A DNA stretch of 64,000 nucleotides from Nitratireductor kimnyeongensis (GTDB taxonomy: Bacteria; Pseudomonadota; Alphaproteobacteria; Rhizobiales; Rhizobiaceae). The position numbers and the translations under genes are program-made. Numbering within the stretch: position 1 is the stretch's first letter; each line of letters begins with the position of its first letter. The notes beneath the pieces are model-generated. The model saw only the letters and a list, made by a program, of their open reading frames with translations, made no database searches and was not told the origin of the DNA. The stretch spans positions 2,555,001 through 2,619,000 of the forward strand of contig NZ_CP078143.1 of NCBI RefSeq assembly GCF_019891395.1, written 5' to 3'. Below are positions 56,107 to 64,000 of this stretch, piece by piece.

Positions 56107-57120
56107 TCAGATTTTTAAAGCAGTTGCTGATAGCTCGATCGTAACGGCAAGACCCGTTGCTCGCCAATCGTGGGTGAGGGTGGCATCCAACGCCAAGGCC
56201 AGGTTGCGCGTCAACTGGCTTCCGAACCCTGACGCCTTCTCTTTGTGCGACCCCGGTGCACCTGTTTCGGTCCATTCGATCCGGACCTGGTCGTTATCCA
56301 CACGGAGTTTTATGGCGAGGCGCCCCTCGGCAACCGACAAGGCGCCGTATTTGGCGGCATTCGTGGTCAGCTCGTAAATCAGAAGCGCCATATTGGTGGT
56401 GGAGCGACTGCCGACGGGGACGTGATCTCCCTCTACCTGGATACGGTTTCCATCGTCGTAGGGGGCAAGAACCGTTTGAATGAGCTCTAGAAGGTCGCCA
56501 CCCGTGTTCTCGGTTTTGTTCGCTGACCAACTGCCTGTCGTCAAGTCGTGGGCTCGTGCAAGTGCAGATAAGCGCTCACGAATGGCGCTGGCCAGCGTCT
56601 CTGCAGAAGGTTCTTGCCGAGATGTAAGCGTTACGATGGAAGTTGCCACTGCGAATAGATTTTTGACCCGGTGCTGCATCTCTCGAATGAGCAGGCGCTG
56701 GCTTTCCTCAGCCAGGCGGCGTTCGGATATATCGCGCGCGATTTTTGATGCACCTATAATCATGCCAGAAGCATCGCGGATCGGTGAAATCGTCAAGGAT
56801 ATGTCAACCAGCGATCCATCCTTGCGGCGGCGCACTGTTTCGAAATGTTCTACTCTTTCGCCGCTTCTAATCTTGGCGAGGATGCGCGGTTCTTCATCGA
56901 GCCGCTCCTCGGGAATCAGGATGGTGATTGGTTTGCCAATGACCTCTTCGGCCGTGTAGCCGAAAATGCGCACCGCGCCAGGATTCCAGCTCTGTATGTG
57001 TCCGGAGAGGTTTTTACTGATGATTGCGTCGTCCGATCCTTCAATGATGGCTGCCAGCCAGTCGCGTGGATCGGGGTTATGAAGTGGAGCTACACCGCTG
57101 GTGCGGTCTGCTTGCGCCAT
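56107..57120 (-). CDS. PAS-HWE family histidine kinase
   Basis: A 337-residue cytoplasmic protein. PAS domain about residues 15-130 (IIEGSDDAIISKNLSGHIQSWNPGAVRIFGY...). H-box EMQHRVKNLFAVATSIV with the phosphorylated His; N-box YELTTNAAKYGALS; then RIEWTETGAPG containing the W-x-E of HWE kinases. There is no receiver domain. Such kinases in alphaproteobacteria serve light/stress pathways. No partner regulator is in the window. Confidence 0.93.
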   Translation of the reverse strand: MAQADRTSGVAPLHNPDPRDWLAAIIEGSDDAIISKNLSGHIQSWNPGAVRIFGYTAEEVIGKPITILIPEERLDEEPRILAKIRSGERVEHFETVRRRKDGSLVDISLTISPIRDASGMIIGASKIARDISERRLAEESQRLLIREMQHRVKNLFAVATSIVTLTSRQEPSAETLASAIRERLSALARAHDLTTGSWSANKTENTGGDLLELIQTVLAPYDDGNRIQVEGDHVPVGSRSTTNMALLIYELTTNAAKYGALSVAEGRLAIKLRVDNDQVRIEWTETGAPGSHKEKASGFGSQLTRNLALALDATLTHDWRATGLAVTIELSATALKI

Positions 57121-57489
57121 CTGTAACTCCTACTTCTCAATTCCACACCCATAGGCACATGCCTTAGGTGGGTGTGAAACGATGCAATGCTTGTGGCTCT
57201 TACGCATACTCGTGGAATGATGTGCGATCAACAAGCAAAAGGCTCAAGCTCCGCTAGAGGAGTCTCGAAGACTGGCTCAACTGGTAGTGCGCCATATTTG
57301 CTGACCTGCTCCCCTGTATGGACCCGTGGCCTGCTGCCGGTTTCGTGGATACCGAGATAAGGTGTTTAACGGAACTTCCGGGGTGTCCGGCTCAGGCGGT
57401 GGAAGGTGCCGAGGAACCATTCATGATCGATATCGGCGGCTAGTTGCCGATTGCGCTGTGCGGTCCGACATTGTTGTGGTCCTCACGCC

Positions 57490-57690
57490 ATTCCTCCATT
57501 TTCGAACTTGCCGATGAAGGACTCTATGAACGTATTGTCCGTGGGCTTGCCCGGACGCGAGAAGTCGAGATCGACGTCACGCTGGTAAGCCCATAGGTCA
57601 AGATCACGGGACATGAACTCCGAGCCCTAGTCACCCCGGATCGTCTTCGGGTAAGCATTCCATTTTTCAAGGGTGTCGAGAAGGGAGTTA
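57490..57690 (-). pseudogene. IS3-family transposase (OrfB) remnant
   Basis: Minus-strand reading gives GSEFMSRDLDLWAYQRDVDL, then SRPGKPTDNTFIESFIGKF, the catalytic end of an IS3-type DDE integrase. A TAG replaces the codon before GSEF and the reading breaks after KFENGG. No inverted repeats could be assigned. The rest of 57121-57944 holds no gene that I can support. Confidence 0.75.
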
Positions 57691-57944
57691 GAAGTTTCTC
57701 CCTCCAGCAGCACCAGTCATCCGATATTCTCTGATCTGTTTGCTGACGGTGCCTGGTTCAGATCGCCTGTCAGGTATCGATACGCGTTCTACCTGTAACG
57801 TTTACCCGTTGAGACTCTGCAGATTATTGCCAAGCCCGTCGTTCTCCTCAGGATGAGCATGGGTCGGTCGGCATTTGGTCATGCTCGGCACTGCCTGCAA
57901 GCATTGAAATCAATGCGGCAGAACGATCGAAGCAAACTGCTTAT

Positions 57945-60900
57945 ATGCTACGGGAACGCGAGATGGACAATTTACATCAGGGGCATTTCAGGCGACGCGT
58001 GAAGGGTGTTTTTGTTTCTTCTGTGAAGCGAAGAAACAACTCGTCAGGCCGTGCGGATATGCCTTGCCGTTTGCCGTCATTGGCGGCCACGATGATGCGG
58101 AGGGGCGCGGTTGCGGCATTCGGTCTGGCTGTACTCGGGTTCGCCGGCGTCGGAACTGCCCATGCACAGGTGCAAAGAAGCTTTCTCAATCTTGGATTCG
58201 AGTCTCCCGTTCTCGGCTGTAGTGTAGTGAAGCTACCTGATGTTTCAGTTAGCGGTTGGTCCACGACCCATTCAAATGCACCCGGAAATTGCGGCTACGG
58301 AAGTGGACGTTTGATAGAACTCTGGAGGAGTGGATTCAACGGTGTTCCTTCTCGTTCCGGCAGTCAACACGCCGAGCTAAATGCAAATCATGGTTCCCGA
58401 CTGTATCAGACGGTGTGTCTGCTTGAGGGAGACAAGATCGACTGGCAGTTCAGCCATCGTGGCCTTTCGGGCACCGATGCCATGGATTTCAGCATCGGCG
58501 GTACCAGTCGTGTTGTTCGGGCGACGACAAGCAATTCCGGCATTGGCGGGGAGAGTCTTTGCGGTAGCGGCAGCACGGTAGGTGATGCTACTTGCAGCTC
58601 AACCCAAACTGGCACCTGGAGAGATTATACAGGTAGTTTCATCTGGATGGGTCCCACCAGTCTCCAGCAATTCGGTTTTGAATCGGTATCTTCTTCCGGT
58701 GGAAGCGCGGAATCTGGAAATCACCTCGACGACATCCAGTTGCGCATCGATCCTCTGGTTGAGTTCTCGCAGGCTGAGACCACTTATCCAGAAAGCGGAG
58801 AGGAAGTGGGCCTGCCGAAGATTAGCGTCAGCGGGTATCTCGAAGCACCGTTGACGGTGACCGTGAATGTGGTGGGAGGAACTGCTGACCTCGGAGATGA
58901 TTACACCACCCCTGGGGGCGGAGAGACTTTTACGGTTTCCATCCCGGCAGGTACGTATACCGCGATGGATTTCGATCTCGGGGTCAGCATCATTGAAGAT
59001 GAGGAGACGGAGGAAGACGAAACAATCGAATTTGAGCTGGTTGGGGGTGACAGCTTTGTCATGAGAAGCACTCAGGTTTGCGGTGGTGAACCAAATGCCC
59101 GCAATACGCACACGATACAGGAAGAGAAGATCGAACTCACGAACGTGGCGACGCTCATCGATTCGAATGGTAATGGTGTGCCGGATGCCGGTGAGATGGT
59201 CACATATCAATTCGAGGTGACCAACACCAGTTCTGTTGAACTGAGCGGGATTACCGTCGAAGCGCCTCTTCCAGGTATTCCGGTTTCGGGCGGCCCCATC
59301 AATCTGCCGGCAGGAGGAATAGACAACACTTCCTTCTCCGCCAGCTACACGTTGACCCAGGCGGATGTCGATGCAGGCATTCTTGAAAATCAGGCCGTCG
59401 TCAAGGGCACCACTACGGCCACTGGCCACGAAGTCGAGGACCTTTCCGACGATCCCGACAATGCCGCGGATGAGGATCTTGAGGGGGATGGCGATCCGGA
59501 CGATATAACCATCCTCAGGCTCGCTGCCGCAGGTGCCAATACGCTTGAGAAAGAGGCTGTGCTGATTGACTCCAATGGCAATGGTCTGCCCGATATCGGC
59601 GAGACCCTGGAGTATACGTTCACCGTGGTGAACACGGGCAATGTGACCCTCACCAACATTGAAGTGACGGACGAAAAGGTTGACGTGAAGAACAGCCCGA
59701 TCGCGTCGTTGGCCCCGGGAAACTCGGATTCGAGCGTTAAAGGCACCTACGAAGTCAAGCAGGAGGATATCGACGCAGGCGAGGTGGCCAACAGCGCGAC
59801 CTCGCGTGCATCTGATCCTCACGGCGATCCGGTTGACGCGGAGTCCTCACCCCCGGGAGGGACGCCGGGCGAAATGACGAAGACACCGCTCGACCAGAAC
59901 AGCGATATGGATTTGCAGAAGGATGCCGAACATCAGGATGCGGACAATGATGGCGTCATCGATGTCGGTGAAACGATCCTCTACACATTCACGGTGAAAA
60001 ACACGGGTAACGTGACCCTGACCGATGTTACCGTCGAAGACGAAAAGGTGGACGTGGAAGGCGGTCCTCTCGCAAGCCTGGAACCAGGTGGCGAAGACGC
60101 GGAGACCTTCAAAAGCTCCTACGTCGTCACCCAGGAAGACGCGGATGCGGGCACGATAGAAAATGTTGCAGAAGGCAAGGCGAAGGACCCCAAGGGAGAA
60201 GACGTGGTCGTCCAGTCGCATCCCCCTGGCGGTACGCCAGGCACCGCCACTGACTTCGACATCCCGAGTGTGCCTGGCCTGAGCTTGACCAAAAGCGCAT
60301 CGTTCGACCCTGCGGATGACACGAATGGCAATGGTTTCCCGGACGCCGGCGAGATCGTTCGCTACGTGTTCGACATTAAGAACACGGGCAATGTGACGTT
60401 GTCGAATATCACCGTCGAAGATCCAAATGCGGAGACGGGCACTATACCGATCTCAAGTCTGGCCTCCGGCGAAAACGATGCTGAAACGATCTCAGGAAAA
60501 CACGTGCTCACGCAGGAGGAGGTGAACGCCGGCGAGGTTGTGAATCAGGCCACCGCCCGCGGTGAGACACCTCAGGGCACTCCGGTAAGCGACCTTTCAG
60601 ACGACCCTGAAGACCCCACTGATCAGGACGCCGATGGCGATGATGACCCGGATGATCCAACGGTGCTGAAATTGCCACAAAACCTCTCGCTGGCGACGGA
60701 AAAGACAGGCACCTTTCGCGGAACGCAAGACGGGTTTGCTCAGCCTGGAGACACAATTGACTATGAAGTGACCGTGACCAATGACGGCACAGTCACCGCA
60801 TCTGATGTGACGCCACATGACGCCGGTCCGAAATTCAATGGTAAACCGGGCACGGGTTCGCTTTCCCCGTTCACACCTGCCAGCGCCGAGCTCGACCCTG

Positions 60901-62030
60901 CAGAAAGCCAGACATTCAAGGCTACTTATACGTTGTCCGAGGCGGATATCGCCAATGCTCAAAACGTGGAGCATGGCGTTCAAAACTCTGCAACCGCGAC
61001 GGGTAAGGGGCCCAAGGGAGACGAGACCACCTCGCCGGAAGCAATCGGCAAAGTCAATCTTCCCGGATATCTTATAAGCAAGACGGCGCAGATATTCGAG
61101 GTTCAGCGAGGGGGGCGCGTACCCTACGTGATCCGGGCAAAATTGATCGGGTTTACGTCGCCTCAAGTGGTCGACATCGTCGACGAGATACCAATCGCAT
61201 TTGCTTATGTTTCCGGCTCTGCGATGCTTGGGGATACAGCCCTGACGCCGAAGATCGACGGTCGGAAGCACACGTTTGAAGACATTACCCTAAATCCCGA
61301 TGAAGATGTCGAGATAGCGCTCGACCTTCGCGCGACTGCCGCCGCGAAGCCGGGCGGCTACATCAACCGGGCCTGGATGGAAGATGAGACCGGAGAGAGA
61401 GTTTCCGGCATAGCGACAGCCGAGGTTGAAATCGTACCGGAGCCGGTCTTCGACTGCGGGGACATTCTCGGAAAGGTATTTGATGACAAGAATCGCAACG
61501 GCTATCAGGATGCTGGTGAACCTGGGCTGCCGGGTGCCCGCGTTGCGGCAGTGAAAGGACTGCTTGTCACCTCGGATGATCACGGACGCTTCCACGTGGC
61601 CTGTGCAGACCTTCCTGATCAAACAATCGGAACCAACTATATCCTGAAACTTGATCCGCGATCGCTCCCCTCAGGCTATCGTATCACAACAGAAAACCCG
61701 CGGGTCGTTCGCCTGACTGCCGGTAAGGCGTCAGAATTTCTATTCGGTGCCTCAATCGGCCGTGTCGTAAGGCTTGATCTTAGCGCTGATGCCTTTGAGG
61801 CGGACGGGAAACAACTAAAGCCCGAGTGGTTTTCGCGGGTGGGCCAACTGATTACCCTGCTCGACGAGGAGCCCTCAGTGTTGCGCATTTCCTATGAGGG
61901 CGATCAAAATCGTTTGGCCCGGCAGAGGCTGGCTGCGGTTCGTGGGCTGATCTCTTCCGAATGGCGCAACATCGGATCACGTTACAGGCTCGAAATTGAA
62001 ACCCGGCATCTATCGCCGCAGAAAAAGTGA
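57945..62030 (+). CDS. Long DUF11-type repeat protein, secreted
   Basis: 1361 residues from ATG 57945; ATG 57963 and 58092 are alternatives, the last placing the signal peptide (RRGAVAAFGLAVLGFAGVGTAHAQ) at the start. A lectin-like N-terminal domain is followed by a Calx-beta-like stretch (about 270-365), then repeats of about 130 residues containing IDSNGNGLPDIGETLEYTFTV and similar: five to six DUF11/CARDB-like units with Ca-binding DxNGNG loops. Near the end there is an SdrD-B-like domain (DILGKVFDDKNRNGYQDAGE) and an OmpA-like tail. It is probably a cell-surface or biofilm protein. Confidence 0.85.
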   Translation: MLREREMDNLHQGHFRRRVKGVFVSSVKRRNNSSGRADMPCRLPSLAATMMRRGAVAAFGLAVLGFAGVGTAHAQVQRSFLNLGFESPVLGCSVVKLPDVSVSGWSTTHSNAPGNCGYGSGRLIELWRSGFNGVPSRSGSQHAELNANHGSRLYQTVCLLEGDKIDWQFSHRGLSGTDAMDFSIGGTSRVVRATTSNSGIGGESLCGSGSTVGDATCSSTQTGTWRDYTGSFIWMGPTSLQQFGFESVSSSGGSAESGNHLDDIQLRIDPLVEFSQAETTYPESGEEVGLPKISVSGYLEAPLTVTVNVVGGTADLGDDYTTPGGGETFTVSIPAGTYTAMDFDLGVSIIEDEETEEDETIEFELVGGDSFVMRSTQVCGGEPNARNTHTIQEEKIELTNVATLIDSNGNGVPDAGEMVTYQFEVTNTSSVELSGITVEAPLPGIPVSGGPINLPAGGIDNTSFSASYTLTQADVDAGILENQAVVKGTTTATGHEVEDLSDDPDNAADEDLEGDGDPDDITILRLAAAGANTLEKEAVLIDSNGNGLPDIGETLEYTFTVVNTGNVTLTNIEVTDEKVDVKNSPIASLAPGNSDSSVKGTYEVKQEDIDAGEVANSATSRASDPHGDPVDAESSPPGGTPGEMTKTPLDQNSDMDLQKDAEHQDADNDGVIDVGETILYTFTVKNTGNVTLTDVTVEDEKVDVEGGPLASLEPGGEDAETFKSSYVVTQEDADAGTIENVAEGKAKDPKGEDVVVQSHPPGGTPGTATDFDIPSVPGLSLTKSASFDPADDTNGNGFPDAGEIVRYVFDIKNTGNVTLSNITVEDPNAETGTIPISSLASGENDAETISGKHVLTQEEVNAGEVVNQATARGETPQGTPVSDLSDDPEDPTDQDADGDDDPDDPTVLKLPQNLSLATEKTGTFRGTQDGFAQPGDTIDYEVTVTNDGTVTASDVTPHDAGPKFNGKPGTGSLSPFTPASAELDPAESQTFKATYTLSEADIANAQNVEHGVQNSATATGKGPKGDETTSPEAIGKVNLPGYLISKTAQIFEVQRGGRVPYVIRAKLIGFTSPQVVDIVDEIPIAFAYVSGSAMLGDTALTPKIDGRKHTFEDITLNPDEDVEIALDLRATAAAKPGGYINRAWMEDETGERVSGIATAEVEIVPEPVFDCGDILGKVFDDKNRNGYQDAGEPGLPGARVAAVKGLLVTSDDHGRFHVACADLPDQTIGTNYILKLDPRSLPSGYRITTENPRVVRLTAGKASEFLFGASIGRVVRLDLSADAFEADGKQLKPEWFSRVGQLITLLDEEPSVLRISYEGDQNRLARQRLAAVRGLISSEWRNIGSRYRLEIETRHLSPQKK

Positions 62031-62122
62031 GGGTGTGAAAAGTGGGAGACAAAGTGATGTCACCGAGGCGCTTCTAGCCAGTGCGGCTTGACGCATTGAT
62101 CATCGAGGTATAGTCAGGGTTC

Positions 62123-62542
62123 ATGGCCCGCGCTTCGACATCACTTCGTCCTGTCTCCCGCCCAGCACCCGATTACACCGATCCGGCGTATTGGCAGGGA
62201 ACTATCAAGATGTCGCTGTCCAAGTTCTTCGTTTTGAGTGTGCTCCATCACAAGCCGATGCATGGATACGAGGTGGTCCAGGCCGTCGAGAAAACAACCA
62301 ACGGCTGCTGCAGCCCCACCGAGGGCACGGTTTATCCCATGCTCAATGAGTTCGAAGCGGGAGGATATCTCTCCTCCAAGCGCGAGACTGTTCAGGGCAG
62401 GGAGCGGAAGATCTACAGGTTGACCGATAAGGGGCGCTTGGCGTTCCAGACCGCTGTCGCAGCCTGGCTTGAGGCGACTGACTGCATCCTTGCCGGCAAG
62501 GCCTCCGCCGATGCCTTGAACCGCTCACAGGGACGCTCGTGA
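62123..62542 (+). CDS. PadR-family transcription regulator
   Basis: A 139-residue protein. [28 protein letters not shown], then [21 protein letters not shown] and [15 protein letters not shown] form a PadR winged helix. An unusual CC pair lies in the turn before SPTEGTVYP. It lies upstream of arsH and the pair could bind trivalent arsenic, but this is inferred. Confidence 0.9.
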   Translation: MARASTSLRPVSRPAPDYTDPAYWQGTIKMSLSKFFVLSVLHHKPMHGYEVVQAVEKTTNGCCSPTEGTVYPMLNEFEAGGYLSSKRETVQGRERKIYRLTDKGRLAFQTAVAAWLEATDCILAGKASADALNRSQGRS

Positions 62543-62657
62543 TCCCTATGAAGCGGTGTTTTTTTGCAAATATACATCGCCCATCGAGGCATCGACAATC
62601 GATGTCTTGGAAGGTGCCCTCCCTCTGTCGTTAAACTCCGTTGAAAGATTACTATCA

Positions 62658-63425
62658 ATGAGACTTCGCACGCTTCCCGACCCCGATTCACTCCCGGCGC
62701 TCGATTGCGAGCATGCCTTTGAAAGACCTGCGAGTGGACTCCCGGGAGAACTGAATCACCCGCCCCGCATTCTGCTGCTCTACGGGTCGCTACGCGATCG
62801 TTCCTACTCCCGCCTCGCCGTGGAGGAAGCCGCGCGCCTCGTGCGCTTCTTCGGCGGTGAAGCGCGGATCTTCGATCCGTCCGATCTCCCCCTGCCGGAC
62901 CAGGTGAAGGGGGATGACCATCCGGCGGTGCGCGAGTTGCGCGAACTCGCGATGTGGTCGGAGGGGCAGATCTGGTGCAGTCCTGAAAGACACGGGCAGA
63001 TCACCGGTGTCATGAAAGCGCAGATCGATCACCTGCCGCTCAAGATGGGCGGCATGCGGCCCACCCAGGGGCGAACTCTCGCTGTCATGCAGGTTTCGGG
63101 CGGATCGCAATCCTTCAACGCCGTGAACACTTTGCGTCTACTCGGCAGATGGATGCGAATGTTCACCATTCCCAATCAGTCGAGTGTGGCGAAGGCCTTT
63201 CAGGAGTTTGATGAAAATGGAAGGATGCGTCCTTCCAGCTATTACGAACGCATCGTCGATGTGGTCGAGGAACTGATGCGTTTCACGATTTTGCTGCGAC
63301 CGCATGTCGATCTTCTGACTGATCGCTATTCGGAGCGCAAGCAGAGTGGGCGGACGCCAGTTGATACAAAACATGATCTTTCGGCCATTGCCGTAGCCTC
63401 GCAGATAAGAAAGACCGCAAGTTGA
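62658..63425 (+). CDS. arsH: ArsH, NADPH-dependent FMN reductase
   Basis: A 255-residue protein from ATG 62658. [26 protein letters not shown] is the flavin-binding start; LREL.. and [30 protein letters not shown] match ArsH, which oxidises methylated or organic As(III). An upstream in-frame extension is unlikely because no ribosome site is seen. Adjacent to the PadR gene. Confidence 0.93.
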   Translation: MRLRTLPDPDSLPALDCEHAFERPASGLPGELNHPPRILLLYGSLRDRSYSRLAVEEAARLVRFFGGEARIFDPSDLPLPDQVKGDDHPAVRELRELAMWSEGQIWCSPERHGQITGVMKAQIDHLPLKMGGMRPTQGRTLAVMQVSGGSQSFNAVNTLRLLGRWMRMFTIPNQSSVAKAFQEFDENGRMRPSSYYERIVDVVEELMRFTILLRPHVDLLTDRYSERKQSGRTPVDTKHDLSAIAVASQIRKTAS

Positions 63426-63551
63426 CAGATCGAAGGGGGAGGGGGGACTGTTCGTCGCCCTGCCAGGCTTGTCTACACGCTTGGTTATCCGTTACGCCTG
63501 CGGCCAGGGTGTTGTGAATCCCAGCAACACATGGCGAGCGGATTAATTGGC

Positions 63552-64000
63552 ATGAACGCGTCAGAGGGCCCGCATATGCGCGGGCAGGAGAGATCGGACA
63601 ATGGCCGTGGACGGCGCGTCGACATTGGCGGATACAGTCTGAACAGTCTCCGTCTCCTTGCAGACCGGCCAGACCTCCCGCCGCTCGTTTTCATTCATGG
63701 AGCGAGCACGAGCCTGCTCGACCCACTCTATGCTTTTCGTTCGGCGCTGGAGGGGCGAGCGCATCTCCTGTTTATCGATCGGCCCGGCCATGGTCTGTCC
63801 GATCGTGGTCCGGGTAAAAACATTCTGCCGGATGCTCAGGGTGGTGCGATCGCAAGGGTGATGGAAGCGCGAGGCATCGACAGGGCCATCATTATCGGCC
63901 ACTCCTATGGCGGTGCGGTTGCCGCCGCCATGGCGCTCGATCATCCGGAGAGGGTCATTGGTACACTGTTCCTCGCGCCAGCTCTCTATCCATGGCCCGG
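63552..64000 (+). CDS. Alpha/beta hydrolase, partial at the window edge
   Basis: At least 149 residues from ATG 63552. LVFIHGASTSLLDPL, LLFIDRPGHGLSDRG and the nucleophile elbow IIGHSYGGAVAAAMAL are those of an alpha/beta-hydrolase. The C-terminus with the catalytic His lies beyond the window, so substrate is unknown. Confidence 0.9.
   Translation, partial: MNASEGPHMRGQERSDNGRGRRVDIGGYSLNSLRLLADRPDLPPLVFIHGASTSLLDPLYAFRSALEGRAHLLFIDRPGHGLSDRGPGKNILPDAQGGAIARVMEARGIDRAIIIGHSYGGAVAAAMALDHPERVIGTLFLAPALYPWP

Noticed and set aside
57690..57715. CAGCAGCACCA near the IS remnant as a second att site
   Set aside because: Only about 12 bases match the tRNA-Thr end and no tRNA fold is present.
58599..59822. 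Antisense frame in the DUF11 repeat gene
   Set aside because: Mirrors the repeat periodicity of the real gene; no start signal.

Overview
The window is mostly one temperate, siphovirus-like (HK97-type) prophage in an alphaproteobacterial chromosome, most likely Hyphomicrobiales. The host assignment is inferred from the neighbouring HWE histidine kinase, the PadR/ArsH pair and the frequent NDN linker style of the proteins. The prophage fills bases 1 to about 54,984 and continues beyond the left edge. Its right end is the 3' half of a tRNA-Thr(GGU) gene (54936-54984), which I read as attR. No integrase lies in the window. Host DNA follows from there to 64,000.

Control and early region (1-22,160). 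A LexA/CI-type self-cleaving repressor (1483-2145, minus) sits between a leftward operon of small genes and a rightward early operon. A 14-bp palindrome, ATGCG-N4-CGCAT, occurs at least eleven times, mostly in the spacer of TTGACA-type promoters in both directions; I infer it is the repressor operator. The rightward operon encodes a Sak4-like ATPase, a DUF669 protein, a complete phage sliding clamp, a PD-(D/E)XK nuclease, a DEAD-type helicase whose Walker A motif is split by a 356-residue intein, a Gp157-like protein, a DNA methyltransferase containing an HNH gene in another frame, a primase-helicase-like protein and a VRR-NUC nuclease.

Centre (22,160-47,600). A dense cluster of predicted RNA hairpins lies beside two tRNA genes (Met-CAU, Pro-UGG). 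An HNH packaging protein, a candidate cos site, terminase, portal, S49 protease, capsid, head-tail joining genes, tail, tape measure, baseplate/fibre and lysis genes follow. Cargo genes interrupt the structural operon: two glycosyltransferase-like proteins, a secreted protein on the minus strand, a sulfotransferase-like protein and two free-standing HNH genes.

Right arm (47,600-54,850). One rightward operon holds an HTH-metallophosphoesterase, an HD nucleotidohydrolase, a dNMP-kinase-like protein and many small overlapping ORFs. A leftward operon of six small genes starts from a tandem-operator promoter close to attR.

Host flank (54,985-64,000). This holds a DUF892 ferritin-like protein, a PAS-HWE histidine kinase, an IS3-family transposase remnant, a very long DUF11-type repeat surface protein, a PadR regulator, arsH and a partial alpha/beta hydrolase.

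The most unusual aspects are the load of homing-type elements (six HNH genes plus an intein, two of them inside essential-looking replication/modification genes), the phage-wide operator network, repeated A/C-only 5' leaders, and the structured RNA region beside the tRNAs.
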